Assembly (NCBI GenBank): GCA_949025205.1
Contig: CARMXJ010000039.1
Span: forward strand, 1 to 11,805
Origin: an uncultured Bacilli bacterium
GTDB taxonomy: Bacteria > Bacillota_I > Bacilli_A > RF39 > UBA660
Length of the DNA stretch: 11,805 nt
Direction of reading: 5' to 3'
Shown here: one piece after another, positions 7,134-11,805 of the stretch
Position numbering within the stretch: position 1 is the stretch's first letter
Layout: the number at the start of each line of letters is the position of its first letter
Notes under the pieces: generated by a model
The model's database searches: none
Told to the model about the DNA's origin: nothing
What the model saw: only the letters and a program-made list of their open reading frames with translations
Position numbers and translations under genes: made by a program

Positions 7134-7161
7134 ATTATAAGTATTTTAGAAAGTTGTGCAA
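7134..7161 (-). promoter_or_regulatory. Promoter of the putative toxin mRNA
   Basis: On the minus strand TTGCAC (7156-7161), a 16-nt spacer and a perfect TATAAT (7134-7139). The predicted start near 7127 leaves a leader of about 82 nt. The start lies three to four bases before the 5' arm of the inverted repeat. Confidence 0.6.
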
Positions 7162-7593
7162 GAAATTCGACAAAATTGGATATAATTTTAATTTTGAAAA
7201 TTGGTCGAAATTATTATTTCTTTTTTATATACAGAAAAAATATTCCTTATTTGTGTGCCATATTGTCAAAGAAAAAAGTAAAGGACACAGTTTTGATTAT
7301 AAGCAAAGTCACAGTAATTCTAACACTTTTATTATTTAAGAAAAAAGTACTTACTTTTCAAACACCAGCTTCTTTATTTCAAAAGATAAATGAAATATTT
7401 GTGATTGTAATTCAAATAGAGATTATTATCAAGATTTGTCTACAGAAGAAAAAATATCGATATTAAAGCTTTTTTAATACTTATGAAGAAGAACGTGAAA
7501 TGAAACATTGAGAAATGTAAGTTTTAAAATAAACTTATTTACATGATGAATTATATTAAAGAAACTTATAAATGGAGTTCAAGTAAAAAAACA
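7162..7593 (+). other. Gene-less, probably decayed stretch
   Basis: No intact gene is visible across these 430 nt. Two overlapping open frames (7154-7339 and 7176-7466) lack ribosome sites and have no family features. Around 7421-7510 a frame reading DYYQDLSTEEKISILKLF stops just after a six-T run. With one T removed it would continue NTYEEEREMKH, which looks like protein-coding sequence broken by a frameshift. Further on, 7547-7608 could encode a 21-residue peptide (MMNYIKETYKW then a basic tail) without a ribosome site. TAAGTTT/AAACTTA (7518-7537) forms a weak AT-rich hairpin. I cannot name the ancestral gene. Confidence 0.35.
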
Positions 7594-7622
7594 TTGAAAA
7601 GACAATAAAAATTTACTATAAT
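7594..7622 (+). promoter_or_regulatory. Promoter of the T-box/leuS operon
   Basis: TTGAAA (7594-7599), a 17-nt spacer and a perfect TATAAT (7617-7622). The predicted start near 7629 falls at the first bases of the T-box leader. Confidence 0.75.
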
Positions 7623-7628
7623 ACAAGA

Positions 7629-7832
7629 AAGCGCAATGAAAAAAGAGTAGTAGTAAATATTCATTTTAAAGAGAGTTCATGGTGGGTGGAAATGGACAAA
7701 TGAAATTTATGAACTTGCTTTTGGAGCGTAAAAGGTTAATCTCCTATAAAAGATAGAAAGCTAGTATTTTACTAGGAAATAAGGTGGTACCACGACATTT
7801 TCGTCCTTAGGAAGAGATGTCGTTTTTATTTT
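7629..7832 (+). promoter_or_regulatory. T-box leader, leucine (CUU specifier)
   Basis: A tRNA-sensing T-box riboswitch controls the operon by transcription attenuation. Stem I contains AGAGAGTTCAT and GGTGGGTGGAAATGG. The specifier loop reads GAA-CTT-GCTT-TTGGAGC, with CTT at 7714-7716, spaced as in known T-boxes (codon, four bases, then TTGRGC). The antiterminator motif is AAGGTGGTACCACG (7781-7794). Its UGGU (7785-7788) pairs with the NCCA end of uncharged tRNA, and the variable U matches the A73 discriminator of tRNA-Leu. Both signals agree with the downstream leuS. Uncharged tRNA-Leu should favour read-through. Confidence 0.92.
7792..7832 (+). terminator. T-box attenuator terminator
   Basis: ACGACAT (7792-7798) pairs with ATGTCGT (7817-7823), with further pairing inside, followed by TTTTTATTTT. 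Its 5' arm overlaps the T-box motif, so terminator and antiterminator exclude each other. Confidence 0.85.
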
Positions 7833-7849
7833 AGAAAGGATGGATAAAA

Positions 7850-8221
7850 ATGGATTTAAACAGCCCCTCATTTATTTTATACTTTTTTTTCGTAGTATTT
7901 TTCCTCGTATTTTTCGTAATTTATATGGTAAACCTACGTAAAGTAAAAAAGAAAAAATACGATACTATTGGAGAAATGAACTATGTGATTAAAAAGTTTA
8001 AACTCGACAAGAAAAAAATAAACTACAAAAAAGAAATACGTTATATTGCACTATTAGATAGTATTATTATAGCAAGTGTAGGAACATTCGTAACCAGCTT
8101 AGACATTATGATTATTTTACAACTAGGTCTTGGGTTTGTCCTACTTTTTGCCCTCATTTATTCGCTATACGAAATATATGGAAGACACTTAACTAATAAA
8201 ATAAGGAGAGATGAAAAATGA
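7850..8221 (+). CDS. Small three-helix membrane protein of unknown function
   Basis: This 123-residue protein has three hydrophobic segments, near residues 8-27, 65-84 and 86-107. A lysine-rich loop (about 29-62, with KKKKYDTIGEMNYVIKKFKL and KKKINYKKE) should face the cytoplasm. I do not recognise a named family. It has no signal for cleavage, no catalytic motif and no metal site. AAAGGATGG precedes the ATG. It is the first gene behind the leucine T-box, and its TGA stop overlaps the leuS ATG (ATGA), so the two are translationally coupled and expressed together under leucine control. That placement suggests a link to leucine supply or translation, but nothing in the protein itself shows a transporter. 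Confidence 0.85.
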   Translation: MDLNSPSFILYFFFVVFFLVFFVIYMVNLRKVKKKKYDTIGEMNYVIKKFKLDKKKINYKKEIRYIALLDSIIIASVGTFVTSLDIMIILQLGLGFVLLFALIYSLYEIYGRHLTNKIRRDEK

Positions 8222-11058
8222 ATTTAAAAAATATTGAAAAAAAATGGCAAGAGAAATGGAAAAACACAAATCTTTATGCTTTTGATAAAGAAAGCGAAAA
8301 AGAAAAATTATATTGCTTAGAAATGTTTAGTTATCCAAGTGGTGCAAAACTACATATGGGTCATTGGTATAACTTTGGCGTTGCAGATACTTGGGCAAGA
8401 TACAAAAGTATGAATGGATACAATTTATTTCATCCCATGGGATTTGATGCTTTTGGGTTGCCTGCCGAGAATTATGCCATTAAAACAGGAGTGCATCCTA
8501 GAATTTCTACAGAACAAAATATTGAAACGATGGAGGGACAACTTGCAAGAATTGGAGGTTCTTGGGATTGGAACTATGAAGTTGTAACTTGTCGTGAAAA
8601 TTACTACAAATGGACAGAATGGATGTTTTTGCAGCTTTATAAAAAGGGACTTGCTTACAAAAAGGAAGCTCCAGTTAATTGGTGTCCTTCTTGTAATACC
8701 GTTTTAGCAAATGAACAAGTCATTCAAGGTTTATGTGAAAGATGTGACAGTACGGTAATTCGTAAAAAAATGAGCCAATGGTTCTTCAAAATTACGGATT
8801 ATGCAGAAGAACTTTTAAACGATTTAGATAAACTAGATTGGCCAGAAAAAACTAAAATGCTACAAAGAAACTGGATTGGAAAATCAAACGGAGCTTACGT
8901 AGATTTTAAAGTTGCAGGAACAAATGAAAAATTTACGGTATTTACAACACGTGCCGATACTTTATTTGGTGCCACTTATTGTGTACTTGCTCCAGAACAC
9001 GAACTAGTAGATAAAATTACAACTACAGAACAAAAAGAACAAGTAGAAGAATACAAATTAATGGCTGCAAAACAAAGTGAAATTGAAAGAACAAGTACTG
9101 TAAAAGAAAAAACTGGTGTATTTACAGGAGCTTATGCTATTAACCCAGTAAACAACAAAGAAATACCAATTTACATTAGTGATTATGTTCTAGCATCTTA
9201 TGGAACAGGTTCTATCATGGCTGTTCCCGCTCACGATGAAAGAGATTATGATTTTGCAAAAAAATTTAATATTCCAATTATACAAGTACTTGCCAAATCT
9301 TTTGTAGGAACAGGAGATTCTAAAATACGTGAAGATAAACCAATGACAGAAAGACAAGTCGTAAATGTGATTATAAAACATCCAACAGAAGAGAAATATC
9401 TATGTGTAAAAAATAAAAAATTTGGTTGGATAAACTTTGTAATGGGTGGCATTCAAGGAAGCGAGACTCCTACCGAAGCTGGCATAAGAGAAGTAATAGA
9501 AGAAACTGGATATACAGATATAGAAATTGACCATCAAATGGAATTTATCTATTATGATAACTTTTACGCAGCCCATAAAGATGTAAATCGCCATATTACT
9601 TGTTATACAGTAGTTGGTAAATTAAATAGTTTAAAAGAAGAAGAAAGAAATAGCGAAGAAAAAGAACTTGCAGATGTCGTATGGATACCAAAAGAAGAAT
9701 TAGTAGATACCCTTACAACAGAAGCACATAAATATGATGCTACTCGCTATTTAATCGGAGAAAGTGCATTTGTAGAAGATGGCATCCATATGAATTCTGG
9801 CTTCCTAAATGATTTAAACAAAGAAGATGCTCTATCTAAAATGTATACTTGGCTAGAAGAAAATGAAGCTGGTAAAAAAACAACCACTTATAAACTTCGT
9901 GATTGGTTAGTTTCTCGCCAACGTTATTGGGGGGCTCCAATTCCAATTATTTATTGTGACAAATGTGGAGTGGTTCCAGTACCTGAAAGTGACTTGCCTG
10001 TCATACTACCAGAAGATGTAGAATTTACACCAGATGGTGAAAGCCCACTTAAAAAATGTGATTCCTTCATGCATACGACTTGTCCACAATGTGGAGGGCC
10101 TGCAACGAGAGAAGCCGATACCTTAGATACTTTTGTATGTTCTAGTTGGTATTTCTTAAGATATCCCGACAATAAAAATGAGAATGCCCCATTTGACTCT
10201 ACACTTATTAACAAAATACTTCCTGTTGACAAATACATCGGCGGAGTAGAACACGCTTGTATGCATTTACTTTACGCTAGATTCTTTACAAAAGCGTTAA
10301 GAGACATGGGATACTTAAACTTTGACGAGCCATTCAAATCTCTTGTTCACCAAGGAACCATTCTAGGTCCAGATGGAGAAAAAATGAGCAAAAGCAAAGG
10401 AAATACCATAAGTCCAGAAGAATACCTAGAAGAATATGGTTCCGATGTATTAAGAGGATACTTAATGTTTGGTTTTAATTATGTAGATGGAGGACCTTGG
10501 ACAGATGATGGTATAAAATCAATAAATAAGTTTTATACCAAAGTAGAAAGACTAGTAGGAAGCTTAAAAGAAGACCAAACAGAAATAGAAGAATTAGAAA
10601 AATCGCTAAACAAAACGATAAAAGCTGTAAGAATAGACATTGAAAAATTCCAATTCAATACTTGTATTTCTAGAATTATGGAATATACAAATGCCTTAAC
10701 GAAATTTGAGGGTAGTGGAATACCAAGAAAGTACATTGAAAATTTAATTCTATTGCTTGCTCCATTTGCTCCTCACTTAACCGAGGAACTATGGGAAAGC
10801 ATTGGAAACGAATACAGCGTTCATAAACAAAAATACCCAGAATATGATGAAGAAAAAGCAAGTGATAATGTTCTTACAATTGGTGTACAAGTAAATGGAA
10901 AATTAAGAGGAACCATTACTGTTTCAAAAGATGAAAATGAAGAAAGTCAAAAAGAAAAAGCTTTAAACGAAGAGAATGTAAAAAAATACACGACGGATAA
11001 AGAGATTGTAAAAGTAATTGTAATTCCAAATCGAATTGTAAACATTGTTGTAAAATAA
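8218..11058 (+). CDS. leuS: Leucyl-tRNA synthetase with an inserted Nudix domain
   Basis: This class I synthetase attaches leucine to tRNA-Leu in the cytosol. The signature motifs are HMGH (46-49) and KMSKS (722-726). A zinc ribbon is formed by Cys156, Cys159, Cys173 and Cys176, and a second CxxC pair lies at 580-583 and 622-625. The CP1 editing domain shows TTRADT (243-248, usual form TRPDT) and HDERD (339-343). The RDWLVSRQRYWG block and the C-terminal anticodon-binding and tRNA-contact regions (GVQVNGKLRG) are present. Bacterial enzymes are about 800-860 residues and this one is 946. The extra length is a Nudix domain (about 358-517) between IPIIQVL and AFVEDGIHMNSG. Cys641 stands in DTFVCSSWY, where Asp is common. 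The start is fixed by AAGGAGAG seven bases upstream. It is regulated by the leucine T-box. Confidence 0.97.
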   Translation: MNLKNIEKKWQEKWKNTNLYAFDKESEKEKLYCLEMFSYPSGAKLHMGHWYNFGVADTWARYKSMNGYNLFHPMGFDAFGLPAENYAIKTGVHPRISTEQNIETMEGQLARIGGSWDWNYEVVTCRENYYKWTEWMFLQLYKKGLAYKKEAPVNWCPSCNTVLANEQVIQGLCERCDSTVIRKKMSQWFFKITDYAEELLNDLDKLDWPEKTKMLQRNWIGKSNGAYVDFKVAGTNEKFTVFTTRADTLFGATYCVLAPEHELVDKITTTEQKEQVEEYKLMAAKQSEIERTSTVKEKTGVFTGAYAINPVNNKEIPIYISDYVLASYGTGSIMAVPAHDERDYDFAKKFNIPIIQVLAKSFVGTGDSKIREDKPMTERQVVNVIIKHPTEEKYLCVKNKKFGWINFVMGGIQGSETPTEAGIREVIEETGYTDIEIDHQMEFIYYDNFYAAHKDVNRHITCYTVVGKLNSLKEEERNSEEKELADVVWIPKEELVDTLTTEAHKYDATRYLIGESAFVEDGIHMNSGFLNDLNKEDALSKMYTWLEENEAGKKTTTYKLRDWLVSRQRYWGAPIPIIYCDKCGVVPVPESDLPVILPEDVEFTPDGESPLKKCDSFMHTTCPQCGGPATREADTLDTFVCSSWYFLRYPDNKNENAPFDSTLINKILPVDKYIGGVEHACMHLLYARFFTKALRDMGYLNFDEPFKSLVHQGTILGPDGEKMSKSKGNTISPEEYLEEYGSDVLRGYLMFGFNYVDGGPWTDDGIKSINKFYTKVERLVGSLKEDQTEIEELEKSLNKTIKAVRIDIEKFQFNTCISRIMEYTNALTKFEGSGIPRKYIENLILLLAPFAPHLTEELWESIGNEYSVHKQKYPEYDEEKASDNVLTIGVQVNGKLRGTITVSKDENEESQKEKALNEENVKKYTTDKEIVKVIVIPNRIVNIVVK
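9289..9768 (+). other. Nudix hydrolase domain inserted in the LeuRS editing domain
   Basis: Residues about 358-517 of the synthetase form a complete Nudix fold. The Nudix box at residues 410-432 (9445-9513) fits G-x5-E-x7-REUxEExGU exactly: Gly410, Glu416, Arg424, Glu425, Glu428, Glu429, Gly431 and Tyr432. QVVNVIIKHP and KYLCVKNKKFGWINFVMGG form the preceding strands, and VVWIPKEELVDTL the later helix-strand. Nothing suggests decay. The frame is continuous and editing motifs resume directly after it. The substrate (a nucleotide, an aminoacyl-adenylate-like compound, or none) is not evident. Confidence 0.9.
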
Positions 11059-11089
11059 AATAGTTTCATTTTTTCGAAACTATTTTTTT
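11057..11089. terminator. Bidirectional terminator between leuS and the convergent gene
   Basis: AAAATAGTTTC pairs with GAAACTATTTT around a short T-rich loop, with T runs on both strands. The stop codons of both genes lie in or beside the stem. Confidence 0.75.
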
Positions 11090-11805
11090 CTGTATCTTTT
11101 TAAATATAGACCCGGTTTTCCTAACGGTTCTATTTCAAGAGTATAATTTTCATTCATTCTTAAAACATCTTCACCAATATATTCATTGGTTCCTGTATTT
11201 TGCATCGCAATCCAAATCTTTTGCATAAAATCATAGTCGGTAAGATTAATTCGAGAAAATATAGCATCTAAAGTAATTTGTTTTCCATCCACTCTAGATA
11301 AATCTAAACTTAATGTTTTTATAAAATAATAGTAAATTAGACTTTTTTTATCTAAATTATCTGTATATAAAAATTCACTTGATTTATATTTAGAATTTTC
11401 GTATAAAGAATCATCTCCTAAACCATTAGATATAGCCATAACAAAATTATTTTTAATTTGAATTCCTTCATAATCTATAAATTGATAATGCCCCCATATA
11501 TCAATAAATATATTTTCCAGTGTTAAAAAATCTGGAAAAACAATACCTTGTTTGTTGGCTCTTTTTACAACATTTTCTAATCTTAAATAGTCTTTTGTAT
11601 ATTTTTTTAGATTAACAAATTGTCTGCTATTAGCAGAATGATTATAAGTAGATAATTCTTTTCCTTTTGCTTTTGGTATAGTATAACCTACAAAGATTTG
11701 GTGTTCATAAACACTAGAAAGAGGAATTAGAATTTCTTCTACATTTGGTATAGACATCTGGTAATATGTCAAGAAGAAAAAGAAAAATTTTGAAATAAAT
11801 TTTAG
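11080..11805 (-). CDS. Partial gene, protein-kinase-like fold (C-lobe), 5' end outside window
   Basis: At least 241 codons are open to the right edge, continuing upstream of a TTG at 11772 as LKFISKFFFFF, so the start is outside the window. I recognise no named gene. The layout resembles the C-lobe of protein-kinase-like proteins. A hinge-like segment reads FVGYTIPKAKGKEL. A catalytic-loop-like block reads GIVFPDFLTLENIFID, with Asp and Asn but no His. GHYQFIDYEGIQI sits where kinases have the DFG metal site. NGLGDDSLYENSKYKSSEFL follows, like an activation segment. Because His and the classical spacing (HxDxxxxN) are altered, it could be an atypical kinase or a pseudokinase. The N-lobe needed to judge ATP binding is not visible. 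It ends in the terminator shared with leuS. Confidence 0.55.
   Translation of the reverse strand, partial: LKFISKFFFFFLTYYQMSIPNVEEILIPLSSVYEHQIFVGYTIPKAKGKELSTYNHSANSRQFVNLKKYTKDYLRLENVVKRANKQGIVFPDFLTLENIFIDIWGHYQFIDYEGIQIKNNFVMAISNGLGDDSLYENSKYKSSEFLYTDNLDKKSLIYYYFIKTLSLDLSRVDGKQITLDAIFSRINLTDYDFMQKIWIAMQNTGTNEYIGEDVLRMNENYTLEIEPLGKPGLYLKRYRKK

Noticed and set aside
7154..7466. Two overlapping plus-strand open frames of 61 and 96 codons.
   Set aside because: Neither has a ribosome site or any recognisable domain, and their composition is that of AT-rich non-coding DNA. The more protein-like segment lies in another frame.

Overview
The window is about 30% GC and reads like a low-GC Bacillota genome, of the Bacilli or Mollicutes-relative type found in gut communities. 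The evidence is strong AGGAGG-type ribosome sites, a T-box leader, a CE4 deacetylase and the codon use. The genus cannot be fixed from this sequence. TGA is a stop here: three long genes (946, 800 and 577 codons) use TGG for every tryptophan and contain no in-frame TGA.

Layout. Positions 1-780 are insertion-sequence debris: a broken ISAzo13-type transposase followed directly by an end-truncated IS200/IS605-type Y1 transposase. Positions 793-2481 hold a minus-strand pair, a membrane-anchored polysaccharide deacetylase followed by a TIGR01212/YtqA-like radical SAM protein. They are transcribed divergently from a cytosolic GH31 glycosidase (2624-5026) that ends in its own terminator. A homodimer-type ABC exporter half-transporter follows (5100-6833).

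Positions 6867-7161 carry the most unusual element, a compact locus that looks like a type I toxin-antitoxin system. A 21-residue hydrophobic peptide with a strong Shine-Dalgarno sequence lies on the minus strand (6979-7044). A predicted RNA of about 78 nt (6902-6979) is transcribed towards it from its own promoter and overlaps the 3' part of the toxin message. The 5' end of the toxin message is complementary to its own 3' terminator hairpin: all 22 nt pair, counting two G-U pairs and two one-base bulges. This is the 5'-3' locking seen in hok-like and AapA-like toxins. About 450 nt of apparently decayed sequence follow.

Positions 7594-11058 form a leucine-regulated operon. A promoter and a T-box leader with a CUU (Leu) specifier precede a small three-helix membrane protein, which overlaps leuS by ATGA. 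The leucyl-tRNA synthetase is 946 residues, clearly longer than usual. The extra length is a complete Nudix hydrolase domain with a perfect Nudix box, inserted inside the CP1 editing domain. A bidirectional terminator separates leuS from a convergent minus-strand gene that runs off the right edge and resembles the C-lobe of a protein-kinase-like fold.

The two items most worth following are the putative type I toxin-antitoxin locus and the LeuRS-Nudix composite enzyme.
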